Source: an uncultured Aquimarina sp. (GTDB lineage: Bacteria; Bacteroidota; Bacteroidia; Flavobacteriales; Flavobacteriaceae). From it: a stretch of DNA of 64,000 bases. The stretch spans positions 1-64,000 of the forward strand of contig CANMLS010000019.1 in NCBI GenBank assembly GCA_947498785.1. Reading direction: 5' to 3'. Below the pieces are notes generated by a model. It saw only the letters and a program-made list of their open reading frames with translations, was not told the DNA's origin and did not search any database. Positions 10,701-17,753 of the stretch are shown in pieces. The position numbers were made by a program, and so were the translations under genes. The stretch's first letter is position 1; every line of letters starts with the position of its first letter.

Positions 10701-10829
10701 TCCTGCACTAGTTTGTGACCATCCCATATCATCAGCAATGATGACTACAATATTAGGAGATTGAGCATAGGTTGAACTACTTACTACAAAAATGAGTAGT
10801 AGTGTTAAAAATTTGATTATTGTTTTCAT
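7731..10829 (-). CDS. Secreted sulfatase with LamG-like domain and T9SS sorting domain
   Basis: 1,032 residues. The signal peptide ends at STYAQ (about residue 23). An S1-type arylsulfatase domain covers about 24-520: the metal-binding start is IADDMGW (D33, D34), and the formylglycine site is C79-A-P-T-R followed by AAILSG, matching CxPxR. A concanavalin/LamG-like domain (about 535-750) and a MAM- or CUB-like jelly-roll domain (about 768-920, DFESGLG...IDDVVISGC) follow. The last 75 residues, beginning VYPNPFNNQ and ending in KRLIKM, are a type A T9SS sorting domain. It probably removes sulfate esters from algal polysaccharide at the cell surface. Modification needs a sulfatase-maturing enzyme encoded elsewhere. 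No susC/susD pair or other polysaccharide gene adjoins it. Substrate cannot be read from sequence. Confidence 0.93.
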   Translation of the reverse strand: MKTIIKFLTLLLIFVVSSSTYAQSPNIVVIIADDMGWSQTSAGTVNFNNVSDFYETPVLQTLASEGISFPNAYVNGANCAPTRAAILSGQWASRPDNNVFAVNSLNRGGNNTLLVGPSQGISNGEDEIPASAITVAETIKTAGYTTAHFGKYHSGGSQNNGPLDQGFDFNYGGGSDGAPGSYFASLSGGNWEFHSRIGPELDVYAAPYTATESLALAGDNSLDGTKKHVTDALADAAIDFMDTNNSSPFFMHFSNFAIHGPWGQANARPDLYSKYVAKNNTNPSLIGHDNVAQAAILEGMDQTIGRIIDYLKTTPDPRNVGQMLSANTLVYFISDNGGANGPEDNAPLKGMKGEYTEGGIRSITFAWSEGLLANMGTVNTTPIVAFDLYPTLAEIAGASLPANYDIDGVSQWSMLNGSNPNLGRDAIYWHFPGYIANNQRDQRPVSVIRKGDYKLIHYYETASYELYNLVSDIGESNNLLAGSPDTATLTIANDMSTDLRNYLIDVSAPLPTYRSNGATVPLPEVIEITTPPPGGCGAPDSYIAFWNFDSTVGANDASVNNNDPLSTVGTLTYDNVDFKEGDQSFVFDGATKIQYSQNPGPFLISPMSQRSIAMWIKPTALSGIQNLFEEGGGLRGVVLRLNGSNLESRVRSSSTVFDDISAAFPSDGDWHHIAVTYDGSATSQELYIDGVSVSSSSSAPSSVSTHIGSGGIGGIQKKDSFGETTDNFYTGKMDAAAVYDVALSATQVAEAACVDSTPPPPPPVCTYSVINSEDFESGLGIWIDGGVDARRNSDNAAYANGTYCVRLQDDTDTSVMTTSDLDLTIYDELTIDFSYYCRSMDNSNEDFWLQISTNGGTNFTTVEEWNQGDEFVNDQRYNDQAIITGPFTSNTQIRFRADASGNQDWVYIDDVVISGCTSSPARANEMDVVNENEETETQTQAQAMVEEVIVTKVDENSVYPNPFNNQINITIKGDNYQNAEIELFNNLGQSLFLRSYQKEEKIKVPAQDLPAGQYFVKINIDNRIMIKRLIKM

Positions 10830-11142
10830 AGATTAATAGATTAAGGTTATGTGTTGATGTAGCAGACTACACTTATTGTTTAGTTATTCATTACCTGTAT
10901 TGTTTTTGACAATATAGGTTTGGTTATATTTAGGGCTCTTGTAAAAAAATAGTTTTGCTAAGAGTTGAATAAAAACACTCTGAGTTATTCTGTATCGATG
11001 TTATATATTAGAGATTTCTGAGAATATCCAAGTATAGTTTTATATTTGGGTTTGGCACAGTATTGTCTACAAAGCAAAGAAGCCTTGGAATGATTTTTTG
11101 AAAATATTTGGACATATGAATTGGTTTTATTTTTTAATCATT

Positions 11143-11206
11143 TCGTTATTCAGTTACTGCTATTGCTGGCTCGCCAAAGTTTTACAATTTTGCAGTGTTA
11201 TTTTTA
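11143..11206. repeat. Degenerate ~65-bp dispersed repeat, copy 2
   Basis: Counterpart of 6906-6972, with TCGTTATTCAG, CTGGCTCGCCAAA, TTTTACAAT and TGTTATTTTTAC in the same order. It lies about 310 nt upstream of the sulfatase start. Similarity is clear in blocks but interrupted by small indels. Confidence 0.5.
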
Positions 11207-11661
11207 CAAGCTGTTAATTAAAAGAATAGTTTCTTATAACATCTCATAGTTATCAGCTTAATATCTTATTATTTTTATTGTTTTATTTTCCTTTTTTTGA
11301 TCTCACGTTTATACACTATGATCCTAAAAGGACACATGCATATACATTTTGATTTTGACAAATATATTGATGAGGAACTATCTAAAAATGAAACCAATGA
11401 CAAGTAGAGGTAAGAAAATAAAATGTCTGGTCTAATTCTCTTTTTAGCATGAATTTATCTTTGTCTTCTCTTTTACCCGATAAGATTACTTCTTTGGGTT
11501 AAAAAAGTCAACATAAATTCTAATAGTCTTTAAAAATAGTGTGTTTACTTTATGTTTTTTTTAACATTATAAAAATAGAAATAAAACTTCAATTTGCACT
11601 ATTACAAAACAACAAAAAAAATACGTTAAAACCATAAATCACATGCAATCCATTATTAGTA

Positions 11662-11704
11662 GTACAAAAGAAAGCGATCCAATGTGGATCGCTTTCTTTT
11701 GTAC
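11662..11704 (-). terminator. Strong hairpin terminator after the response regulator
   Basis: A perfect 19-bp stem, GTACAAAAGAAAGCGATCC with its complement, and a 5-nt loop. The A-rich and T-rich outer arms let it work in either direction. It lies 51 nt beyond the response regulator stop. Confidence 0.8.
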
Positions 11705-11754
11705 TTGTATGAATCTAGAATATTTTAAAACATTCTATAAATCAATATTTTACA

Positions 11755-12426
11755 CTATATAAATCCTCTTTTACGAGCTTCTTCTAATAATTTTTGATCA
11801 TCAGCTTTGGCAATAGAAAACATCTCCTTGATCTGGTTTTTTCTTTTCTCTATTGCACTTAATGATAAGCTTACATAATTAGGGAGATTCTTTGTTTTTA
11901 CTCCTCGAGATAAGTGGTATAATATCTTGAGATTTTTTTCGTCCAAAGAAAATTTATTGGTCATCATTTTTCTAAAATGATCATTTACGGTAGCGCTATA
12001 ATAGGCTTTACCCTTTACAATGTTATTAAAAGCTAACAATAATTCGCTAGAGGTAAGGTCACTCTTAATTAAAAATCCTGCAGGGTTAATATTTTTAAGT
12101 ATATTATGTATTCTATGGTCTTCTCTATGCATGGTTAGAATAATTACCTTTGATTTTGGTAATAATTCTTTGGCATGTTTTGCCAAATCCTCACCAGAGG
12201 TAATCGTTCCGTCAGAAGAAGGAGGTAATTTTATATCAATAAAAAGCATATCATAAGGCACCGTCTCAGAAGATTTTACGATGTTTGCATATGCATCATC
12301 ACAATTTGATGCAATATCAATCTTAATTTGATACTCTTTTTGATTTTCTCCTAATAAGGTATTTTTGTACCCTTCGATAATCATAGGATGATCATCGATC
12401 ATTAGAACTTTTAGTTTTTTCTTCAT
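11755..12426 (-). CDS. NarL/LuxR-family response regulator
   Basis: 223 residues. The N-terminal receiver domain (about 5-135) has the acidic pair D11 D12, phosphoacceptor D64 in LFIDIKLPP, T98 in ILTM and K121 in LIKSD. The C-terminal part (about 155-215) is a helix-turn-helix in the LuxR position (LSRGVKTKNLPNYVSLSLSA), diverged from the usual GxxxKEIA pattern. It follows the TPR histidine kinase gene with a 100-nt gap on the same strand and is almost certainly its partner. HisKA_3-type kinases typically pair with NarL-type regulators, which fits. Confidence 0.9.
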   Translation of the reverse strand: MKKKLKVLMIDDHPMIIEGYKNTLLGENQKEYQIKIDIASNCDDAYANIVKSSETVPYDMLFIDIKLPPSSDGTITSGEDLAKHAKELLPKSKVIILTMHREDHRIHNILKNINPAGFLIKSDLTSSELLLAFNNIVKGKAYYSATVNDHFRKMMTNKFSLDEKNLKILYHLSRGVKTKNLPNYVSLSLSAIEKRKNQIKEMFSIAKADDQKLLEEARKRGFI

Positions 12427-12526
12427 CTTTAAAAATTATTGTTTAGGTTCTAAAAATAATACTGTACCCTATATAAACCTTATAAGATAAACAATAGTAT
12501 AATATATTATATTTTCTATTAAAATT

Positions 12527-14563
12527 TTATATCGGCACACTTACTGACACTGTAGTTCCTGAGTTTACTTCGCTCAAAAACTTTACTACTCCACTCATTT
12601 GACTAACTCTCGAAGTAATGTTTTTTAAACCAATTCCTTTTTTAACCTTATTTTCCTTAAACCCTATTCCATCATCTAAAATAGTAAGATTTATTTTATC
12701 CTCGACATAATCAAAATTTATTTTTATACTATCTGCGTGGGCGTGTTTAAAAATATTCTGCATCGACTCTTGTAAAATTCTAAAGAAATTTACCTTCTTC
12801 TGATCATCAATCTCCTCCCAATCAATATCTTCATCATTATTAAACTCATATTGTAGTTTATGCACTTCGCATAGATCTTTGATTAGGTTTTCTACCGCAT
12901 CGATATAAGCCACATCAGACGGTAAAGTTTCTGCTCCAAGATCATGAGAGATCAGTCGTATTTCTTTTTCTATCGCTTTAAGCTCTTCTATATATTTATT
13001 TCTGGAATCTGTAAACTCATCATTGGCACGTTGATTAATCCCATCAAGGCTTAATCGCACCCCGAATAATCGACCTAACACCCCATCATGTAATTCTTCT
13101 GACATACGTTGTTGTTCTAGCTGTCTACCTTCTTCTAGTTTGATCTGCTGATTAATGAATAATCGATAAATCTCCTCGTTAGACTCCTGCTGCGTTTGTG
13201 CAAATAGTAATTCCTTATTACTCTGCTGTTGCCTAAAGATAATATATCCTAACAAAAATAAGGCGGTTAACCCTAAAATCGCAATGATCAGGATTTCATT
13301 TTCTTTACTGATTTGTTGGTTTGCTTCTACAATTTCATCAGTCTCAAATCGAATACGAGCAAATTTATCTCGGAACAAACGCTCCTGCTTTATTAAACTA
13401 TCGTTTAACTTAATATATGTATTTGCATATTGTAATCCTTCTTTACTATCTGAAACTTCTGATAATATTTGGTATGCCTTTAATAGTTCTTCGTTATTTT
13501 GTAACTCCAATGATACATCACGACATCTTAAAGCGAATAATTTAGCAATACTATCCTTCCCTTTAGATTTATAATACTCAGCTAAGTGCTGGGTATTAAC
13601 AGTAATTCCATATTGATCATTAATACTATCTCGTATTTTTAAAGCCTTATAAAAAAGATCAGGGATTTGAGAAGTATCATTGGACAGAAAATTAACGTAT
13701 GCCAAATTATCTAAATATAAAGAATGTCTTTTAGGGTGCTTTTTTAAATATTCATTATATGATAACGCTTTATAATATGATTCTTTTGCTTTATCATATT
13801 TTTTTTGCGATTTATATACGGTGCCTATATTATTTAATGATATTAGCGTTTGTACAATCTCTTTATTGGTTCCCTTAGCATATTCTATAGCCTTTTCATA
13901 ATAATCTATAGCTTCATCATATTGTTCAAAAAATTTTGCTAAAGTACCTAAATTTGTATAACACATTGGCAGAAATTTTTCATTTCCTGCCAATTCAAAT
14001 TTTTCAATAGCTTTAATAGTCATAGATTCACTCTGACTATAATCTTTTGTTTTCCTCAATATTAGTGCTAAATCAGTTAAGATTTTACCGTGATTATAAT
14101 CATACCTCTGTATTCGGGAATAAATTTGATCAGCTTGATCAAAATTATAATATGCACTATCTATTTTAAGAATTCTATTATAATAGATCCCTAAATTCCC
14201 ATATGATATTGCAATACCTAAAGAGTCATTTATTGAAGTTGATAACTTCAATGCCTTTCTATTCATTTTTTTATAACTTAAATAATCCATTAATGAATAG
14301 TACTCAATAGAAATTTGATGAATTTGATCCCTTTTATGGATATCATCTTTAAATGTAGAACAAATTGAATATGCTTTATTTATACTTTCTTTTCTTTCTT
14401 CTAAAGTAAGATCAGTATTCCTTGCACTCTTAATATGCTCCAAAATTATATTAGATTTCAAATCTTTATCTTCTATAAGCTTATTTGGATCATTTGATTT
14501 ATTACATCCAAATATTGTTATCACCAAAACTAGTATAAAATATTTTTTAAAGAAATTATCCAT
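12527..14563 (-). CDS. TPR-containing sensor histidine kinase (HisKA_3 type) with lipoprotein-like N-terminus
   Basis: 678 residues from ATG 14563; the frame extends to 14611, but that start would sit in the upstream terminator hairpin. The N-terminus FILVLVITIFGC has a lipobox, with C20 as putative lipidation site. About six TPR-like helical repeats (roughly 60-380, e.g. CYTNLGTLAKFFEQYDEAI) form a predicted periplasmic sensor. A transmembrane helix (about 423-443, ILIIAILGLTALFLLGYIIF) leads to a coiled linker, the dimerisation box ELHDGVLGRLF with phosphorylatable H492, and a HATPase_c domain with N-box ESMQNIFKHAHA, G1 DDGIGF and G2 GIGLKNI. It belongs to the NarX/LiaS/DesK-like class. 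It is encoded upstream of its likely response regulator and directly after two tiny lipoprotein genes. Confidence 0.9.
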   Translation of the reverse strand: MDNFFKKYFILVLVITIFGCNKSNDPNKLIEDKDLKSNIILEHIKSARNTDLTLEERKESINKAYSICSTFKDDIHKRDQIHQISIEYYSLMDYLSYKKMNRKALKLSTSINDSLGIAISYGNLGIYYNRILKIDSAYYNFDQADQIYSRIQRYDYNHGKILTDLALILRKTKDYSQSESMTIKAIEKFELAGNEKFLPMCYTNLGTLAKFFEQYDEAIDYYEKAIEYAKGTNKEIVQTLISLNNIGTVYKSQKKYDKAKESYYKALSYNEYLKKHPKRHSLYLDNLAYVNFLSNDTSQIPDLFYKALKIRDSINDQYGITVNTQHLAEYYKSKGKDSIAKLFALRCRDVSLELQNNEELLKAYQILSEVSDSKEGLQYANTYIKLNDSLIKQERLFRDKFARIRFETDEIVEANQQISKENEILIIAILGLTALFLLGYIIFRQQQSNKELLFAQTQQESNEEIYRLFINQQIKLEEGRQLEQQRMSEELHDGVLGRLFGVRLSLDGINQRANDEFTDSRNKYIEELKAIEKEIRLISHDLGAETLPSDVAYIDAVENLIKDLCEVHKLQYEFNNDEDIDWEEIDDQKKVNFFRILQESMQNIFKHAHADSIKINFDYVEDKINLTILDDGIGFKENKVKKGIGLKNITSRVSQMSGVVKFLSEVNSGTTVSVSVPI

Positions 14564-14613
14564 TATCAAAATTAAATTGCTTCTTATCGAAATTAATGAA
14601 TTTGAGTTCAAAA

Positions 14614-14645
14614 AAAAAAGAACTTTATAATTAAAGTTCTTTTTT
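14614..14645 (-). terminator. Terminator between tiny lipoprotein genes and kinase gene
   Basis: AAAAAAGAACTTTA pairs with TAAAGTTCTTTTTT around a 4-nt loop. It lies 25 nt after the first tiny lipoprotein stop. It would end most transcripts from the lipoprotein promoter, with read-through possibly feeding the kinase. Confidence 0.7.
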
Positions 14646-14669
14646 AAAATTTTCTAAAAAAAATATTTT

Positions 14670-14837
14670 TTAACGTTTTTGATTATGGCCTTCAGGATGA
14701 ATTGTGTCATCATCTTCTTCGCCTCCTATTTGATCGTTGATCTCAATTCCAACCTCATCATTTACTGATTCTGCTTCACAAGCCATTAATAGTGTCATTA
14801 AAAAAAGTATAGTGAATAATGTTTTTATAGTTTTCAT
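14670..14837 (-). CDS. Tiny acidic lipoprotein, copy 1 (55 aa)
   Basis: ATG at 14837, TAA at 14670. The N-terminus MKTIKTLFTILFLMTLLMAC is a full lipoprotein signal with lipobox LMAC, leaving a mature chain of about 36 residues that begins with C20. The mature part is very acidic and ends near TIHPEGHNQKR, with a GIEINDQIGGEEDDD core. It is paralogous to the 52-aa gene 47 nt upstream, sharing nearly every residue from the signal to TIHPE. No known family comes to mind. Both copies sit between a LytTR regulator and a TPR kinase, so a sensed or signalling lipopeptide is a reasonable guess, not a demonstrated role. Confidence 0.7.
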   Translation of the reverse strand: MKTIKTLFTILFLMTLLMACEAESVNDEVGIEINDQIGGEEDDDTIHPEGHNQKR

Positions 14838-14883
14838 AAAATTATTTTAGTAAAGTTTAGTATAATGGACTTATTAACAATTA

Positions 14884-15042
14884 TTAGTTATTATGTTCGG
14901 GATGAATAGTATCATCATCCTCCTCACCTCCAATTTCATCATTAATTTCAATCCCGATCTCATCATTTGCTGAATCAGCTTCACAAGCGATAAAAAATGT
15001 ACTTAAAAATAATATAGCGAATAATGTTTTTATAGTTTTCAT
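14884..15042 (-). CDS. Tiny acidic lipoprotein, copy 2 (52 aa)
   Basis: ATG at 15042, TAA at 14884. The signal MKTIKTLFAILFLSTFFIAC has lipobox FIAC, and the mature peptide of about 33 residues has the core GIEINDEIGGEEDDD and ends TIHPEHNN. Differences from copy 1 are conservative (V/I, Q/E, E/D), which points to selection on the peptide after a tandem duplication with a 205-bp period. A likely promoter lies at 15222-15253, giving a leader of about 175 nt. The two genes are probably one transcript. Function unknown. Confidence 0.7.
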   Translation of the reverse strand: MKTIKTLFAILFLSTFFIACEADSANDEIGIEINDEIGGEEDDDTIHPEHNN

Positions 15043-15221
15043 AATGTTAGTTTTTTAGTTTTAATACTTTGCTTTTTTGATTAAAGATTCTTGCTGTAAA
15101 TCTTTATGGTTGTTCAATTTTTTTTGTCTTTGATTTTGGGGTTGTCGCTGCGCAAACGACGTTTTATTTTATTAGAGTACTCTACATTTTTATTTGTTTT
15201 TGTATCTCTAATTGTACACTA

Positions 15222-15253
15222 CAAATGTAGTTACATTCCCTCCTCGCGCCCAA
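15222..15253 (-). promoter_or_regulatory. Candidate Bacteroidota promoter for the tiny lipoproteins
   Basis: On the minus strand, TTG (15253-15251), 21 nt, then TACATTTG (15229-15222) match the TTTG / TAnnTTTG pattern. The -7 box lies inside the palindrome CTACAAATGTAG. Confidence 0.5.
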
Positions 15254-15401
15254 TATATTAAGGTGTCTTTAGTAGTTTAACGGCTATTAGAAGTACATTG
15301 ACCGATTATACGAGTAGATGAACCGATTTTTATCATTAATCTAATTTGTAGGAAAGTAATTACTAAGATTATAGCCCCCAAAAAGCTTGCCATTTTTATA
15401 T

Positions 15402-15435
15402 AAAAAACCCGATAAACACTACAGGTTCATCGGGT
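15402..15435 (-). terminator. Terminator of the LytTR regulator gene
   Basis: ACCCGAT pairs with ATCGGGT (15407-15435, with some inner pairing AAC/GTT), followed on the minus strand by six T. It is 29 nt beyond the stop codon. Confidence 0.75.
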
Positions 15436-15463
15436 AATTATACTAGAGTATAAGTGTGTAGTC

Positions 15464-16201
15464 TTATATATAAATTAAACTTTTTTTGGCTAAGGTATCT
15501 TTAATCTCTTCTACATTATTTTTGTATGATTTGGAGAATGGAATTAGATCATCTGTGTTCTTTATAGCACATTTGGCTTTTCCAAAATGAATTCTTGATA
15601 CATAACGTGTATTGATAATATAACTATTATGAATTCTCACAAAATGATCTGGTAACAAATGTTGAAAATGTTTTAAAGTTTTAAACGCTTCTACCTTATT
15701 GCCATTACTCATCATAAAATCGGTAGTATTATTATCTGCCTTGAGGTATAGTATCTCATCTACATCTACAAATCTATAATCCCCATATGATTTAAAACAT
15801 AAGGTATTATCTTCTCCCTGATCAAAGTCTTTTACAAATCGCATTAAAGTTCTATTAATCTGCCCCTTATTAAAAGGTTTTAGAATATAATCCAGAATTC
15901 TGTTACGTATTCCTTCTATTGCATATTCTGATGTCTTTGTTATCACTATAAATTCTGGTAGTCTAGACATGTACTTTGCTAGTTCTGTCATCAAGTGATA
16001 TTGTGTTTTATTAGAATGTATTCCTGGTACTTCTGGTTCTAAAAAAACAATTCGAGGTCTTCTCTCTAAAATTAAATCCAACGCATCATGCTCATCTTTA
16101 GCAACTCCTGTACAGATATAATCCGGTTGATCTTCTAAAGAAATTTGAATAGAGTCTGCAATTTTTTGATCATTATCAATAATTACATAAGGATATTTCA
16201 T
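15464..16201 (-). CDS. Atypical LytTR-family response regulator
   Basis: 245 residues. The receiver domain (1-125) is followed by a LytTR DNA-binding domain (about 135-240, CFKSYGDYRFVDVDEILYL, then HNSYIINTRYV). The receiver is unusual: the phosphoacceptor position in IVFLEPEVPG is E55 instead of Asp, and the acidic pair reads D9 N10. T88 and K108 (LKPF) are kept. A Glu at this site often mimics phospho-Asp, so the protein may act without phosphorylation. It lies upstream of the tiny lipoprotein pair on the same strand, separated by a terminator. No LytS-type kinase adjoins it. It may instead regulate these neighbours; that is inference. Confidence 0.88.
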   Translation of the reverse strand: MKYPYVIIDNDQKIADSIQISLEDQPDYICTGVAKDEHDALDLILERRPRIVFLEPEVPGIHSNKTQYHLMTELAKYMSRLPEFIVITKTSEYAIEGIRNRILDYILKPFNKGQINRTLMRFVKDFDQGEDNTLCFKSYGDYRFVDVDEILYLKADNNTTDFMMSNGNKVEAFKTLKHFQHLLPDHFVRIHNSYIINTRYVSRIHFGKAKCAIKNTDDLIPFSKSYKNNVEEIKDTLAKKSLIYI

Positions 16202-16845
16202 AGGGTATGAGTTAAAAATTAGAGTTGGTAATAAACATCAAATTATCATATTTACAAGATAGTTCATTTAGCTATTTTTTATATGTGGTAAAACCGTAAT
16301 ATTGTTGCGGAAACCCATCCCTTAAAGGAGTTAACATTATGTCAATCGTCGTTTAATATCCGCATTTAATCGATGAAAATGCAATAAAACACATAATGCG
16401 TTCACATTAAGATAAATATATCACTTCATAAAAAAATGTCAAAAACAACATATTCTGGTTAAAAAAGCACTAATAATAACTTAAGACTATGACTTTATAT
16501 TGTATAGATCACAAAAATCTATATATGCTTGACACCTGACCCTTAATTTTTTTTTGAATAGTTTTATACTGATCTAATCCGATTTTGATAAAAAAATCAA
16601 TATTCTCTATACATTTTGTCTTCATAACACTCTACACTAAAGTTTTTCTGATATTTTTCTTAAATCTACCATCAGGAATTCATTTTACAGATACTTAACT
16701 GATAAACAAATACATACCCTCGCTCATACAAAAAAAAGAAATAATACCTAAATTATTTGCATCAATAACTAGAAGCTATAATGCTCATAACAAGCAAAAT
16801 AGCATCCTTATTTTTTTGATCATCTATTGGCCATTTATATTCAAA

Positions 16846-16886
16846 AAAGGGAAAAACCCCTATTCTAAATTGGGGTATTTTCCTTT
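16846..16886. terminator. Hairpin, possible terminator
   Basis: AAAGGGAAAAACCCC pairs with GGGGTATTTTCCTTT with two mismatches and an 11-nt loop. The minus-strand read-out continues with TTTTTTGAA. Its right arm touches the -33 box of the promoter at 16884, so it could also act on that promoter. Confidence 0.45.
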
Positions 16887-16917
16887 GAGTATTTTGTAAA
16901 GATTAGATGTAGGTTTG
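16884..16917 (+). promoter_or_regulatory. Promoter of the 167-aa gene
   Basis: TTTG (16884-16887), 22 nt, TAGGTTTG (16910-16917), matching the Bacteroidota primary-sigma consensus. The start codon is 45 nt downstream of the -7 box. Confidence 0.6.
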
Positions 16918-16961
16918 TCTTCAATAAATTAAATATTAATTCATTAAACACCAACAAAGTA

Positions 16962-17465
16962 ATGGCACAAGAAAATCAAATTAGTATCGAAATTCCGCAA
17001 GAAATTATCGATACCGTTTTAGCTAGATTACAAGAATGTAAAAATGATCTGTCACCATATCTTCAAGCGCTAACTAGTAGTGATGCCAGCGGTTTACTCA
17101 AAATGGGAGACAAATCCTTACCTACTGTACAAAAGATAAAATCATATCTAGAAACTAATCCCGAGTTTATACCAAGTTATTTGGACACAAAAGAGTTTTT
17201 AAAAGACGAAGCCGTAGTGTCTCAATTAACTCCGATTGCTAATATTACAGAACAACTATTCTCTGATGTATCAGACACCCTAACTCTGGCAGGAAGCGAA
17301 GCTTTAAAAGCTTCATTATTATATTATGGACTAGTAAGAGAGGCTGATAATAAAGGGGTAATTAGTGCAAAACCTATTTATGAAGATCTTAAACAGAGAT
17401 TCGCAAAAAAGAAACCTGTCAAAATAGAAAAAGAGGAAACTTCTAAGAATCAAAAAGAGTTTTAA
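16962..17465 (+). CDS. Conserved hypothetical helical protein
   Basis: 167 residues, predicted nearly all alpha-helical, no signal peptide or membrane segment, ending in a lysine/glutamate-rich tail (KKKPVKIEKEET). It has a clear promoter upstream and a terminator whose left arm overlaps its last codons, so it is transcribed alone. I do not recognise a characterised family; similar short cytoplasmic proteins are common in Bacteroidota genomes. The tail suggests binding to nucleic acid or protein but nothing firmer can be said. Confidence 0.8.
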   Translation: MAQENQISIEIPQEIIDTVLARLQECKNDLSPYLQALTSSDASGLLKMGDKSLPTVQKIKSYLETNPEFIPSYLDTKEFLKDEAVVSQLTPIANITEQLFSDVSDTLTLAGSEALKASLLYYGLVREADNKGVISAKPIYEDLKQRFAKKKPVKIEKEETSKNQKEF

Positions 17466-17487
17466 AAATCTCTTTTTGATTCTTTTT
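17445..17487 (+). terminator. Terminator overlapping the 3' end of the 167-aa gene
   Basis: AAGAATCAAAAAGAG pairs exactly with CTCTTTTTGATTCTT (15 bp), followed by T. The left arm lies inside the coding sequence. Confidence 0.75.
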
Positions 17488-17552
17488 ACTTATTTTTTGG
17501 TTCTTTTTTTAACAAAAAAGAGTTTAAAAAGATCCAAATTCGTTAAAATTTT

Positions 17553-17586
17553 AACAAAAAAGAGTCTTCGAAGACTCTTTTTTGTT
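17553..17586 (+). terminator. Second terminator, perfect palindrome
   Basis: AACAAAAAAGAGTCTTC followed by its exact complement, with T-rich ends in both directions. It backs up the terminator at 17445-17487 before the sirtuin promoter. Confidence 0.65.
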
Positions 17587-17674
17587 CTTATAAGATCATT
17601 TTTTAATCTTCGGAAATATATTTTTATTCTTCGATCATCGTTTGTATATATTTTAAATTATTTTAAGTAAACCT

Positions 17675-17703
17675 TTTGTACGTTTTGATATTTCCTATTT
17701 TTG
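17675..17703 (+). promoter_or_regulatory. Promoter of the sirtuin gene
   Basis: TTTG (17675-17678), 17 nt, TATTTTTG (17696-17703). The start codon follows 50 nt later. Confidence 0.55.
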
Positions 17704-17753
17704 AAACCAATACAGCCCTTACATAGTCACATACATAATTAAAAGAGATACAC

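Larger units (their letters stand above)
10830..11754. other. 925-nt interval upstream of the sulfatase
   Basis: No convincing gene. It contains a hairpin in the sulfatase leader (10894-10918, CCTATATTGT pairing with ACAATACAGG on the minus strand), the second copy of the dispersed repeat (11143-11206), a 29-codon ORF at 11318-11407 that I do not call, and a strong terminator at 11662-11704. No clear TTTG / TAnnTTTG promoter was seen for the sulfatase. Confidence 0.6.
15043..15463. other. Leader and promoter region of the tiny lipoprotein pair
   Basis: No gene. It holds the candidate promoter for the lipoprotein genes (15222-15253) and, at its far side, the terminator of the LytTR regulator (15402-15435). 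The implied leader contains no further feature I can identify. Confidence 0.6.
16202..16961. other. 760-nt divergent intergenic region
   Basis: Separates the LytTR gene (minus) from the 167-aa gene (plus). No ORF or RNA family recognised. Near its right end are a hairpin (16846-16886) and a good TTTG / TAnnTTTG promoter (16884-16917). The middle, about 16400-16800, is plain AT-rich DNA to my reading. Confidence 0.6.

Noticed and set aside
11318..11407. 29-codon ORF beginning MILKGHMHIHFDFDKY
   Set aside because: Short, isolated, no signal peptide or promoter seen, and expected by chance in a 925-nt AT-rich interval.
17476..17670. 64-codon frame after the 167-aa gene
   Set aside because: It runs through two strong terminator hairpins and is made of lysine/phenylalanine-rich low-complexity sequence.
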